In this document: positions 1 through 10,042 of the stretch, one piece after another
Layout of the letters: every line of letters begins with the position of its first letter
Position numbering within the stretch: the stretch's first letter is position 1
Origin: Conchocele bisecta
Taxonomy: Eukaryota; Mollusca; Bivalvia; Lucinida; Thyasiridae
DNA length: 64,000 nt
Direction: 5' to 3'
Assembly: GCA_029237695.1 (NCBI GenBank)
Contig: CM055265.1
Location: 43,579,331-43,643,330, forward strand
The notes under the pieces: generated by a model
Databases searched by the model: none
Seen by the model: only the letters and a program-made list of their open reading frames with translations
What the model was told of the DNA's origin: nothing
Position numbers and translations under genes: made by a program

Positions 1-45
1 AATATCTCCCCTGTTATGGTCATCTGAGTTAGAATATAGTAGAAT

Positions 46-411
46 GGAATGGTGCTTAACGGCCCATCAACACAAGAGTAAAATTTAGGGCCAAGCAATG
101 TAGATGAAGACTACAAATAATAGTAAAATAGTATGCTAGATGTGATTAGGGTAAAGATATTAATATGATGAACAATATAAATGAAAAACGTGTATAGAAT
201 TATAAAATTAATGAAATGAGAGACATGTATATAATGATAAAATTAAAGTTTCCGATACAAGTTGGTTTCATGGAGAAAGCGAAGCAAACCTTCAATGTTC
301 TCCACCTGGAATGGCTCCGCAAGTGAAGTAACATTGAAGTGTTTGCGTCGAATATCGGCAAAATCGATACAGTTCAGTAGGATGTGTTGCACGGTAAATA
401 CGCTGTGGCAC
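46..411 (-). mobile_element. I/Nimb-like LINE, 5'-truncated 3' end (copy 1)
   Basis: This is the 3' end of the LINE that is nearly complete at 21.6-26.6 kb. On the minus strand it encodes the last residues of ORF2 (a stretch like FADIRRKHFNVTSLAEPFQ) followed by the 3' UTR, which ends in the conserved GATGGGCCGTTAAGCACCA-type tail. The 15-bp sequence AGAATATAGTAGAAT lies on both sides (31-45 and 412-426) and is a target-site duplication. The boundaries are therefore direct observation. The copy is dead on arrival, holding under 10 percent of the element. Confidence 0.9.
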
Positions 412-461
412 AGAATATAGTAGAATAAAACACACACTGCTTGGAATTTGATCAAACAAAA

Positions 462-600
462 TGGTATATGTGTCTGTGACTAAGAGAAATGGGGCTTGTA
501 TGTTTTGCGACCAGTGCAGATCCAAATCAGCTTGTGCATCCGCAGTCTGATCAGGATCTACACGGTTCGCCAATCAGTGGAAAACCATATTGCTTCTAAC
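462..600. repeat. Dispersed repeat fragment (GCGACCAGTG family)
   Basis: This stretch contains a block reading GCGACCAGTGCAGATCC followed by CAGTCTGATCAGGATC. Related blocks in either orientation recur at 680-1183, 31366-31450, 32140-32236, 33850-33935 and 40690-40775. I read them as scattered fragments of one common non-coding repeat family. No protein and no clear termini are visible. Confidence 0.6.
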
Positions 601-679
601 AAACAAAAGATGCTATACCATTTTCTGTCCATAAAAACTGAAAAGTCTAATACTGTCTAATACTGACTAAGCATTAATA

Positions 680-1183
680 TAGTTCGTTATCAGGCTACAT
701 GTGTGTGCTACTTGATAGGAGCTACACTGGTCGCAAATTGTATAAGCCCATTTCTCAAGTCACAGCCACATAAATCGAGGATTGTTTTATATGTATATCG
801 CAGCATGAATATCGTCACAAAACATGATTGTTTTATATCATAATCAGCAAGACTGCGGGAAATCGTGCTAAATGTATATTGCCTATACAGCGCCTCCTGG
901 ACGGAACATATGTGGTGATGTAATTGCTTTCACTCGTTCAGAGTTTCCATTGACTACCATTTTATCTAATTCGCGCCTCAAAGACAAACCAATTTGTGTA
1001 CATTTAAAAGGCTTTTTAATACAACATATTCTCAACAATGTCCACTTTATATGTGCATATGTGGTTGTCACTAGAGATGCGGGGCTTATGGGTTATCAGG
1101 CTACATGAGTGTGCTACTTGATAGGAGCTACACTGGTCACAAATTACATAAGCCCATTTCTCAAGTCACAGCCATATATCACC
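680..1183. repeat. Two direct copies of an 80-bp dispersed repeat
   Basis: Two blocks of about 85 bp, near 690-772 and 1092-1178, are almost identical (TTATCAGGCTACATG, then GGAGCTACACTGGTC, then TCAAGTCACAGCCA). They belong to the same dispersed family as 462-600. The sequence between them codes for nothing I recognise; a 78-codon open frame at 872-1108 looks like chance. Confidence 0.6.
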
Positions 1184-1192
1184 ATATACAAT

Positions 1193-1620
1193 GTGCATGC
1201 AATACGAATGGTAAATTTTCGTTTTAGTACTGAACCACAGGCAATTCGTGTTATGAAAGACAACACGCTATCACCTTACCTATTCATTATTGCCATTGAA
1301 ACACTATATGAAGCAATTATAAACGAAACATAAGTCAAACTCGACTCAAAATTAAAAATACAATGTTTGCTCACGATGCAAGTGGAAAAAGATATATGAA
1401 AACAGACTTAATAGATATGATGGAAACCTTATATTCGATCGTAACATAAAACCAGAAGATATAAAGCACATCAGTGAAGACAAGACCTTTTTAAATAACG
1501 TTTTGAAAGCTTGGGCACGTATAAATTATTCTAACAAAAACGAAATTGTATCCAAAGAAATCATTTGGCATAACTCAAATTTAAAACATCAAAATTAAAC
1601 ATTAATTTTCAAAAACTAGT
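1193..1620 (+). pseudogene. L1/Tx1-like LINE reverse transcriptase fragment
   Basis: The translation near 1250-1330 contains LSPYLFIIAIETLYEAI. This resembles the segment just before the catalytic FADD box in L1/Tx1-clade reverse transcriptases. After a frame change, KIKNTMFAHDA sits where the FADD motif should be, with the two Asp replaced. A further segment (FLNNVLKAWARINY, then EIIWHNSNLK) resembles a region much closer to the C-terminus of such proteins, so several hundred codons are missing in between. The same element appears to resume at 3301 and 4575. Seen: motifs, stops, frame changes. Clade assignment is by recall and tentative. Confidence 0.65.
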
Positions 1621-1729
1621 ATGAACTAGATTGGTCAGTAAGCGAGGCTTACGGAATACCCCCGCGTAGGCCCAGGTACCCCTAAAAAATGTAAAAATTT
1701 CCAAGTGTGTGCGCTTGTGACCTTGACTC

Positions 1730-3038
1730 TGGGATTAGCGCGAGCGGCATGAACGTGAATTTGTCACAGGGTGGTAGAGGTCCATTGGAGCAATGAGTGT
1801 GTGAAATGTGAAGCAGATCCGAGCAAGGAAATAGAAGTTATAACCGATTTCTCTGATGTTAAGTTTTGTAAAGAGACTACCGTATAACCTCGAATTAACG
1901 CCCCCGGAGGCGTTACATTTTACAAAAGGGGGGCGTTTATTAGCCAGTAAAAAAGAAATATATTTTTTTTACCAAGAACCGCGAATTTCAAACACAAGGC
2001 GGTCATTGGTAAAAAAAAAAAAATTAATTTGGGGTGGGGGGTGGGGGGCGTTAATTCGAGGTTATACGGTATGTATATGACGTTGACCTCGAGATCAGCG
2101 GGGATTTGTCACAGCATATGAAATATTAAGAATTTTCAATGAAAGAAATCGAAAGTAGAATATTTCAAACATAATTTCTCTGATCTTAAGTTTTGTAAAG
2201 AGACTAAGTATGTGACCTTGACCTTGGGATCAGCGGGAGTTGGACAGTCGTAGATTTGTCACAGCATGATAGTACAACCTTAGAGGAATGCACAAGTGAA
2301 ATAATAAGAATTTTCAATGAAGGAAATAGAAGTTATAACTTATTTCTCTGATGTTAAGTTTTGTAAAGAGACCAAGTATTTGACCTTGACATTGGGATCA
2401 GCGGGGGTTGGACGGTCATGGATTTGGCACAGCATGGTATTAGAGCCTTACAGGAATGCATGTGTGAAATATTAAGAATTTTAGATGAAGGAAATAGAAG
2501 TTAGAACAATATTTCTCTGATGTTAAGTTTTGTAAAGAGACTAAGTATTTGACCTTGTACTTGGGATCAGCTGGGGTTGGACGGTCGTGGATTTGGCACA
2601 GCATGGTAGTAGAGCCTTACATGAATGCATGTGTGAAATATTAAGCATTTTAGATGAAGGAAATAGAAGTTAGAACAATATTTCTCTGATGTTAAGTTTT
2701 GTAAAGAGACTAAGTATTTGACCTTGACCTTGGTATCAGCGGGGGTTGGATGGTCGTGGATTTGGTACAGCATGATAGTAGAGCCTTACAGGAATGCATG
2801 TGTGAAATATTAAGCATTTTAGATGAAGGAAATAGAAGTTATAACAATATTTCTCTAATGTTAAGTTTTGTAAAGAGACTAAGTATTTGACCTTGACCTT
2901 GGGATCTGCGGGGGTTGGACGGTCCTGGATTTGGCACAGCATGGTAGTAGAGCCTTACAGAAATGCATGTGTGAAATATCAAGCATTTCAGATGAAGGAA
3001 ATAGAAGTTATAACAATATTTCTCTGATGTTAAGTTTA
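1730..3038. repeat. 169-bp tandem repeat array
   Basis: A unit of about 169 bp recurs with the phrase GTGACCTTGACCTTGGGATC. It continues with a GGATTTGGCACAGCATGG block and ends in TTCTCTGATGTTAAGTTTTG. The regular starts are near 2213, 2382, 2551, 2720 and 2889, with more diverged units before them. Open frames through the units on both strands follow from a unit with few stops and are not genes. Confidence 0.85.
1878..2071. mobile_element. 194-bp MITE with perfect inverted repeats and TA duplication
   Basis: The two ends are perfect inverted repeats of 28 bp. The left end begins TACCGTATAACCTCGAATTA and the right end closes with the complement. Taking the outer TA as the target duplication leaves 26-bp inverted repeats, the pattern of Tc1/mariner-type MITEs. 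The flanks rejoin as an ordinary 169-bp array unit (AAGAGAC-TA-TGTATATGAC), so the empty site can be read from neighbouring units. Confidence 0.9.
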
Positions 3039-3271
3039 CGGACGGACGGACGGACGGACGGACGGACGGACGGACGAACTTACATTTCGGACCTTAGGGG
3101 GTACTTGCTATATAAAAGATCAAAGGAAATACCCCGTAAGACACAATAGGCTTACGGGGTACGGAATAAGTTCCATTGTCTTCTATTGTCTTAGACCACG
3201 CCCCCTACCCCATAAGTACCCTAATGTGTGCAGGACGGACGGACGGACGGACGGACGGACGGACGGACAAC
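3038..3271. repeat. Spacer flanked by (GACG)n tracts
   Basis: A spacer of about 155 bp lies between two (GACG)n microsatellites (3038-3075 and 3235-3268). Part of the spacer forms an inverted repeat (TTACGGGGTACGGAATAAG against the earlier CCCCGTAAG). A related spacer in the opposite orientation interrupts the (CGTC)n tract at 53.59-53.75 kb. Confidence 0.7.
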
Positions 3272-3300
3272 CTGACTTCAGTATACCCCCCACAACTCGT

Positions 3301-3610
3301 TGCGGGGGTATAAAAAGGAATTAAATATATTGAACAACTATAAGGCTACAGAGCAAATACTTTTTTACGATTCGCAGATTTTGCAGAAATATTTAGTATA
3401 CGTAATGAAAAGTTCATAAAATATAAATTTATTGTAAACAGCATAAGTTCAGTATGGAGTGAACTGAAAAAATAAAAACAGAACGCATAAACATTCTCTA
3501 ACACTGAAGCCCTAATATCAAAAAAAAAATTGCAAATGTGGTGTTAACAAATTACTATATATATCACAAATAAACTGGAAAAAAGTAGAAACTAGAACTA
3601 TCACAGGAGT
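3301..3610 (+). pseudogene. L1/Tx1-like LINE fragment, continued
   Basis: Short stretches in changing frames (NSISSVWSELKK, and later KKKIANVVLTNYYIYHK) resemble the region before the C-terminal zinc-binding part of L1/Tx1-like ORF2. They sit in collinear order between the pieces at 1193-1620 and 4575-5400. The reading is weak alone and leans on its neighbours. Confidence 0.4.
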
Positions 3611-3615
3611 GTTCA

Positions 3616-4573
3616 TAATACCCCCACAAAGAGTTGGACTTACAAATAGCTTAACATTAGAAGAGTTTTATAGGTTTGAATAAAAATTTCATGATCATTA
3701 TTTAATGCTGGCCTTAGAGATGTGTGATATTGACCTTTTACATGCGTACGTGGTCAATGAAAATGAGATAATCTGAAAACATTTGAAAATTTATTCATCA
3801 GTGATAGAGGATCTTACACGAGTAATGGATTAATATGACTTTTGATTAAAAACTCTGTGCCGAGTTTGTCAAGAACGCAATGAATCAATTTAATAAAAAT
3901 AGAAAAAATGTAAAAATTGTAAAAAAAATATTTGTTCGGCATAAAAAGTGTGTATAGTTTCAGATCAATCCACTGAACGGTTTCAGAGGAGTTTTGTACA
4001 CAAACTATGCAGTTTATCTGTCTGCCGCCTGCAATAGGTTTGACCTTTGACCTTCAACTGTGACATTGACCTTGGACGTAGTTGCGTGGTTATTGATCAC
4101 GACACACCTTCTCATCCTGAGAAACATTTCTGCCAAGGCATTTGATAATCCATGCATCGTTGTAGAAGATATAGAGCGGAAGGGAATTTCAATAGGTTTG
4201 ACCTTTGACCTTCAACTGTGACCTTGACCTTGGACGTAGGTGCGTGGTTATTGATCGCGACACACCTTCTCATCATGAGAAACATTTGTGTCAAGCCATT
4301 TGATAATCCATGCATCGGTGTAGAAGATATAGAGCCGAAGGGAATTTCGATAGGTTTGACCTTTGACCTTCAACTGTGACCTTGACCGTGGACGTAGTGC
4401 GTGGTTATTGATCGCGACACACCTTCTCATCATGAGAAACATTTGTGCCAAGCCATTTGATAATACATGCATGGGTGTAGAAGATATAGAGCGGAAGGGA
4501 ATTTCCAACAGACCGACCGACCGACCGACAAGCTGACTCCTATATATCCCCTCAAACTTTGTTTGTGCGGGTA
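3616..4573. mobile_element. ATACCCCC-ended element, copy 1 (with 159-bp array)
   Basis: The left end reads ATACCCCCACAAAGAG and the right end reads CTTTGTTTGTGCGGGTAT, so the outer dozen bases are inverted. The same element occurs in reverse at 51430-51973 and 58745-59405. It contains a (CCGA)n tract and several GACCTTGACC blocks but no coding sequence. It splits the L1-like element between 3610 and 4575. This is a non-autonomous element of unknown family. Confidence 0.7.
4034..4505. repeat. Three 159-bp tandem repeats
   Basis: Three consecutive units begin with AATAGGTTTGACCTTTGACC near 4031, 4190 and 4349 and end with GAGCGGAAGGGAATTTC. They lie inside the ATACCCCC-ended element. The other copies of that element (51.4 and 58.7 kb) have a single unit, so unit number differs between copies. 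Confidence 0.85.
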
Positions 4574-4574
4574 T

Positions 4575-5400
4575 AATAATAAAATCTGAAGAAAATGGGC
4601 AACTGCATTTCCAGACTCTAATTTATGCTGGCAGCAGATTTACATATTACCGTTCACATGTAGAATATACTTAAAACTTCGGAATTTTCGATATAAATAT
4701 ATAATGCGCATTCAGGGGACAAATAAATTGCCTTATCGTTGTAATGTCGTAAGTAGCAGCCTGTGCGATTTTTGTTCCATGTATACTGAAAATATTAACA
4801 TCTAGACCGACAGACCGACCGACCGACAAACTGACTCCTATATACCCCCTCAAACTTTGTTTGTGGGGGTATAATAATAAAATCTGATGAAAATGGGCAA
4901 CTGCATTTCCAGACTCTAATTTATGCTGGCAGCAGATTTACATATTACCGTTCACATGTAGAATATACTCAAAACTTCGGAATTTTCGATATAAATATAT
5001 AATGCGCATTCAGGGGACAAATAAATTGCCTTATCGTTGTAATGTCGTAAGTAGCAGCCTGTGCGATTTTTGTTCCATGTATACTGAAAATATTAACATC
5101 TATTTTGGGAATTTACTCATGTGCAACACTTTTGGTCACAGCTTAAGACAGTTTTTAAACAGCAAAGACATGAAGTATACAGTGAATTGTCAGATCATCT
5201 CTCTAGGACTTAATGACAAATCGCAGTTGGCACAACAATTTAATTTTATCATTATATTGGCAAAATTCTTCATTATTAAATGTAAATATGAACATCGTGA
5301 CATAGAATTTGAACAATTTTTAACTATTTGAAGTACAGAATAGCCTTAGAAAAAGAAATAGCCATTAAAAAAGATAACATAGAACAACATACTATTAAGT
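4575..5400 (+). pseudogene. L1/Tx1-like LINE C-terminal region with a ~300-bp duplication
   Basis: The frame at 5002-5331 contains LCDFC, then a Leu/Cys-rich stretch and SLGLNDK. This is the arrangement of the C-terminal Cys-His region of L1/Tx1-like ORF2. The tail continues to about 5395 (IALEKEIAIKKDN). The segment at about 4575-4800 is repeated almost exactly at about 4874-5100. Between the two copies lies the terminal part of an ATACCCCC element with its (CCGA)n tract. The duplication therefore includes an element end. Frame breaks and missing parts make this a pseudogene. Confidence 0.6.
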
Positions 5401-5665
5401 GGGGGTAGGTTTGACAATTAATATGTTTATAGCACCATATGACAATAAAGTACATTGTTTACGCACTCATGTAATATTGTAATCATGCTACGTGTATCTG
5501 AATTGTGTACCAGGTATCAACATAGGGAGGGATATCTTTATTTCCTTTCATTCTACTATATTTGTCTGACTATTTCTCTAAATAAATTACTCTAAAATAC
5601 ACTATGTACTTCATGCAATGTCAAATGTTTTGTGTTATGTATGCATGTCAAAACATATGATTGTA
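5401..5665. other. No feature seen (possible LINE 3' UTR)
   Basis: This AT-rich sequence follows the L1-like C-terminus. It may be its 3' untranslated region. No motif supports more. Confidence 0.3.
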
Positions 5666-5679
5666 CATGTTGTATTTAA

Positions 5680-6555
5680 TTGAATGGAATACAATGGTGC
5701 TTAACGGCCCATCAACACAAAAGAGTATCATTTAGGACCAAGCAATGTAGATGAAAAATAAAAATAATAGTAAAATAGTATGTCAGATGCGGTAGGCAAT
5801 CAGATGATTAGGGTAAAAATAGTAATATCATGAACAATATAAATGAATAACATGTATAGAATTATAAAATTATAGTACGAGATGTATACAATGATAAAAT
5901 TCAATTTTCCGATACAAATTAGTTTCATGGAGAAAGCGAAGCAAACCTTCAATGTTCTCCATCTGGAATAGCTCCGCAAGTGAAGTAACATTGAAGTGTT
6001 TGCGTCGAATATCGGCAAAGTTGATACAGTCCAGTATGACGTGTTGAGTTGATGGATGATTTAAAATCATGATAGCAAACAGGTAGCTCCAGGGCGGCCT
6101 TGGCAGCACTCTATCTGCCCCGTCATTGCCCTTGATACCAGTATGACTGAGGAGCCAACAAAAAATAATGTCCTTTCCAGACGAAAGTAAAATATGGTGT
6201 AGCTCCATGATTTGGCGGATAAGTGGATGTTCAAGCTTCATGTTGTACAAAGCTTGTAGTGAACATAATGAATCGGGAAATAAAATGAATTGCTTTCTCC
6301 ATGATATTTTCGCAAACTCAAGAGCAAGTAAAATTGCCCTCAATTCCGCAGAAAATATCGAAGATTTGTCTGCGAGTCTGGATTGAAGATCTCCCTCGGG
6401 GACAGCGGCAGCAGCTGCTACCCGGTCCCCGACCTTTGAGCCATCAGTAAAAATCGGAGTGTATGTATTGTATCTGTCTTTAACTTCAAGAAAAAGTGAT
6501 TTAAAAATGGATGGATCAGTTGTTGCTTTCATGTGCTGACTAAGATCAAAGATTT
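5680..6555 (-). mobile_element. I/Nimb-like LINE, 5'-truncated with internal deletion (copy 2)
   Basis: On the minus strand a 220-codon frame covers part of the RNase H domain (FTDGSKVGDR, then SAELRAILLALEFAK, then LLSHTGIKGNDGAD). It joins directly to the C-terminal FADIRRKHFNVTSLAELFQ segment. The roughly 230 bp that separate these parts in the 21.6-26.6 kb copy are missing. The target-site duplication CATGTTGTATTTAA is present at 5666-5679 and 6556-6569. RNase H in this LINE would remove RNA from the cDNA hybrid, but this copy lacks EN and RT and cannot act alone. Confidence 0.9.
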
Positions 6556-6569
6556 CATGTTGTATTTAA

Positions 6570-7118
6570 ACGTGAATACAATTTAATGAAAAAAATGAAC
6601 GACAAACAACGACATACACAATTTTACTCTGATATTAAATATCTACTAGGTAAGTTAGAGAATACCAAATGGCGCGAAATCGCCCAGGGGGTATAAGTTG
6701 TCCGGTATAAAAAAAATGTACGGCCATTTTGAGATCACAGACCTAGTTAGCTTGCAAATATTGATATACTACCACCCAGTTTTACATGAGGAACATTTTT
6801 GGGTGTTTTTAACACCAGTTTTCAGCATATTTGTAGCATTTAAAAGAAAACACTGAACCTGTTGGTCACGTGATGTAAACAGAGTTTACGTGGCAAAAAA
6901 ATGTAAACAATATTGGGGGACATGACGATGTTGGATTTTTCTTTCTTATGAGTAAGTGAACCTATTGTTTAATTCATGCAGAACCAGTACAGACTGGCGG
7001 CAGGTCATGTACAAGTAGGTCCCACAGCATCCATACGAATAATGAAAGTAGGAGACTGACCTTATTGGATGGGATTCGGTTAAATTATATAGTCAAACTA
7101 GTTGGTGTGGTCTAATCT
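6570..7118. other. No gene seen; one shared repeat block
   Basis: I see no coding evidence. A block near 7010-7060 (AGGTCCCACAGCATCCATAC) recurs diverged at 59638-59680, so part of this stretch is a dispersed repeat. Confidence 0.4.
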
Positions 7119-7327
7119 AGGTAGGACACTCGCCATCTTTTCAACCAACGGAAGTGGATTATTTACCTCGGGCCCGGCTCGCTAATTCAGTAATTGTAAC
7201 GCGCGAGAAGGACGGGACCACACAGATCCCGGCCTTCACGCGCGTTATAATTACTAAATTGGCGAGCCGGGCCCTATAGGTAAATAATCCACTACCGTTG
7301 GTTGAAAATAAGGCGAGTGTCCTACCT
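7119..7327. mobile_element. Fold-back element (209-bp inverted repeat)
   Basis: The left arm starts AGGTAGGACACTCGCC and runs through a CGGGCCCGGCTCGC block to ACGCGCG. The right arm is its reverse complement with a few changes. Nearly the whole element is arm, with a short centre around 7212-7225. It is non-coding. No target duplication is clear. Confidence 0.8.
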
Positions 7328-7582
7328 TGTAAATATATCTAATTCTTGCAAAGTAATACGTACTAGCAAAATATGCCAGCGCGTTCAGGACCCTGTCCGA
7401 TACATAAACATGAGACACGCCATTTTGTACCTTCGGACATCTGCGTAATTTCATTAAATACGCCAAAAGTTGACAAAATTTTCAGAGTACATGTGGCATG
7501 ATAGTCTGTATGTACTCAAGAGTTTTGTCAACTTTTGACTTTATTTATGAAAAATATTGTAAATGTTGTAAACGTATTTAAT

Positions 7583-8008
7583 AATGGAATGGTGCTTAAC
7601 GGCCTATCAACACAAAATAGTATCATTTAGGGCCAAGCAATGTGGATGAATAATAAAAATAATAGTAAAATAGTATGTTAGATGTGGTAGGCAAACAGAT
7701 GATTAGGGTAACAATATAAATGAGCAACATGTATACAATGATAAAATTATAGAAATGAGAAACTTTGTATACATGTATACACTGATACAAATCAGATCTT
7801 CCGATACAAGCTGGTTTAATGGAGAAAGCTAAGTAAGCAAACCTTCAATGTTCTCCACCTGGCACATCTTCGCAGGTGAAGTAACATTGAAGTGTTTGCG
7901 TCGAATATCGGCAAAGTCGATACAGTCCAGTAGGATGTGATGCACGGTAAATGCGCTGTGGCATGGAATACACCATGGACGCGGCTCACCCTTGAGCATA
8001 TACGAATG
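7583..8008 (-). mobile_element. I/Nimb-like LINE, 5'-truncated 3' end (copy 3)
   Basis: The copy holds the 3' UTR plus the end of ORF2 on the minus strand, including the CIPCHSAFTVHHILLDC zinc-knuckle-like motif (CX2CX7HX4C). The target duplication AACGTATTTAAT flanks it at 7571-7582 and 8009-8020. Confidence 0.9.
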
Positions 8009-8020
8009 AACGTATTTAAT

Positions 8021-8713
8021 GAACTTACGCAGATGGCCGTAGGTACAAACAAAATAAATGCAATTGTGTTTAACTCGGCAAGCCACGTTTGTTAATTGGA
8101 ATAAGCATACAACTTTGATAGTTGTCATTTATTTTCTTTTGCACATTCATAATAGCTCAGTTAAAGAGACGCAATTTACTGTTCTAGTTTGTTGAAATTA
8201 TGAACTTACTCCGATGTGTAAATTTCATTTTTTTGGAACGGGTTTCGAAAGTCGCACAGGGAAACAGAGTTACCGTAGAGTGATCAAATACTATCATGTA
8301 ACAGCCTGTCTTAGAAGTGATATGTAACATTGAAACCCCAGCTTCTGATAATAGTAATAGATGTTAGTGGCATGTTAAGGTTTCTGATAAAACATACTAC
8401 AAAATAACCCGAAGTTGTGTTGCGGACGGCAGACAAGGTGAAAAAACCTTGTCATCGGGTCTGTGATCTGCAATTACAAATGTATCTTTTATTTTTCATA
8501 TTGTGAACAACTTTTAATGATTTCAGTCACAGTGATGAGCATTAACTACAACATTAATTCATATACGTGGTAGTAAAATTACCTCTCGTTTCTTTCGAGT
8601 TCGACCTTTAACGTGAGGGTTCAACACATATGTTTCAAATTTGACAATGAACCAACCCTAAGCTCCTCCATTCTTATGAGCAAGCATGATCAAGCAAGTT
8701 GGACAGACATATT
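8021..8713. other. No feature seen
   Basis: No coding pattern, tandem repeat or clear termini were found here. Confidence 0.4.
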
Positions 8714-8717
8714 TTAA

Positions 8718-9202
8718 AGGTGCATGCCCACTCAGTAGGCACATGTTCTTTATGCGAATTAAATAAGTGTATAATTGTGTCACTATTCCACCAATTCTAC
8801 AGGTATACACATTTAGTAATATTTATATTACTGATAGTGACGCGCGTTGATATCAGGCTATTTTCATATGCAAATGAGGCATGGTATTTTTTAATTATTT
8901 ATACTAATTAAATGTGTCACCTGAAAAAAATAATATTTTCGACAGATTATAAAGTATGATAATTTCACATAAAAAAATAAATACATGTACAGAGTATAAG
9001 TAGTACTGTCCGTTAACGTTTTAACAAAACACTGTTATTGCCCCTGATATCAGTGTGGAAAGGTACGTCTGACATAAAATGTATAATAATGCCAATCAAT
9101 ACGTGGGGTAATGGTGAATGAATGTTTATTTTGCCAGAAAATGTCTCAGATGATGTCTCTGATATAAAGAACAGTTTGTGCCTACTGAGTGGGCATGTAC
9201 CT
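8718..9202. mobile_element. 485-bp TTAA-flanked MITE
   Basis: The ends are inverted repeats of about 40 bp. The left begins AGGTGCATGCCCACTCAGTA and the right ends TACTGAGTGGGCATGTACCT. TTAA flanks both sides (8714-8717 and 9203-9206), the target preference of piggyBac- or Kolobok-type elements. The interior contains CTATTTTCATATGCAAATGA. It recurs, inverted and disrupted, in the element at 42696-47063. Confidence 0.85.
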
Positions 9203-9520
9203 TTAAAAATATTGCATTTGTTTTAGTTTTAGTTTTTTCCACTCAAATGGTCTGCAGGATGACATTAATTCAAAGGGAGTGTCGAGTTTACTATTTAAGA
9301 TGTTCGACTACCATGGAAATTATAGACCATTCAACTAATTATAATTTGTAGTCGGCCTGCCTCCAAAAAGATTTGTTTAACAACTTTTCATTAACTTTTA
9401 TTTATTGCACTATGCATGTGCCTCCGGAGACCATTCTTCGAATAGGAACAGCGTATACATGTATTGGCATTGCTCGTCATACGGTAGTGACATGATGACT
9501 ATAATCTTATTCCTTATAAT

Positions 9521-10042
9521 AGTACAGGCATTATATGACATGACCTCACACTAATTGCAACAGAAACTCTTTCTGCTGTTTAATTCTCACAAATATGTCA
9601 TGTATAACATATCAAAAGTCCTAAGGAATCCAAGTGGTGGAACCTATTGAAAAGTACTAAAATCGGTAATGGCATTTTTCTCCATTGCCGCCCATGTTAA
9701 AAAATGGATTTTTACATGTCTGCTTGTCTGATGTTCAGACAAAAGGTACAATACTATCCAACTGCCAGACACATTGTTTTATATGAGACATGAAGTTAAA
9801 TACAGTACAATGCATGTTCAAAGGAAAATTCACAACAAATTTAAGTGATTTGCGAAATTAACTGCAAAATGTGCAATCATTGAGAAAAATCATGTGTGTT
9901 TTTTATTTGGCATAATTACTGTACTTTAAAAAAGAATATTCGTTTCTATTAGGACTTTTGATCTAATACAGGACAATAAACCAGTTGAAAGAATTTATGT
10001 TGCAATTTGTGTGAGGTCATGTCATGTAATGCCTGTACTAGT
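9521..10042. mobile_element. ~520-bp element with ~45-bp inverted repeats
   Basis: The left end reads AGTACAGGCATTATATGACA then a CCTCACACTAATTGCAACA block. The right end is the reverse complement with a few changes and finishes at AATGCCTGTACT. There is no coding sequence. A partial relative lies at 27680-27845. The target duplication is unclear. Confidence 0.8.

Larger units (their letters stand above)
1656..3312. mobile_element. ATACCCCC-ended repeat element carrying a 169-bp tandem array
   Basis: The segment starts with ATACCCCCGCG and ends with CGTTGCGGGGGTAT, giving short inverted termini. The inside is a 169-bp tandem array, a nested 194-bp MITE and two (GACG)n tracts. There is no protein. 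It interrupts the L1-like sequence, which ends near 1620 and resumes at 3301-3320. It is probably a non-autonomous DNA element, but its transposase family is unknown. Confidence 0.6.

Noticed and set aside
2567..2942. Two similar 68-codon minus-strand genes
   Set aside because: They are spaced 169 bp apart, the period of the tandem array.
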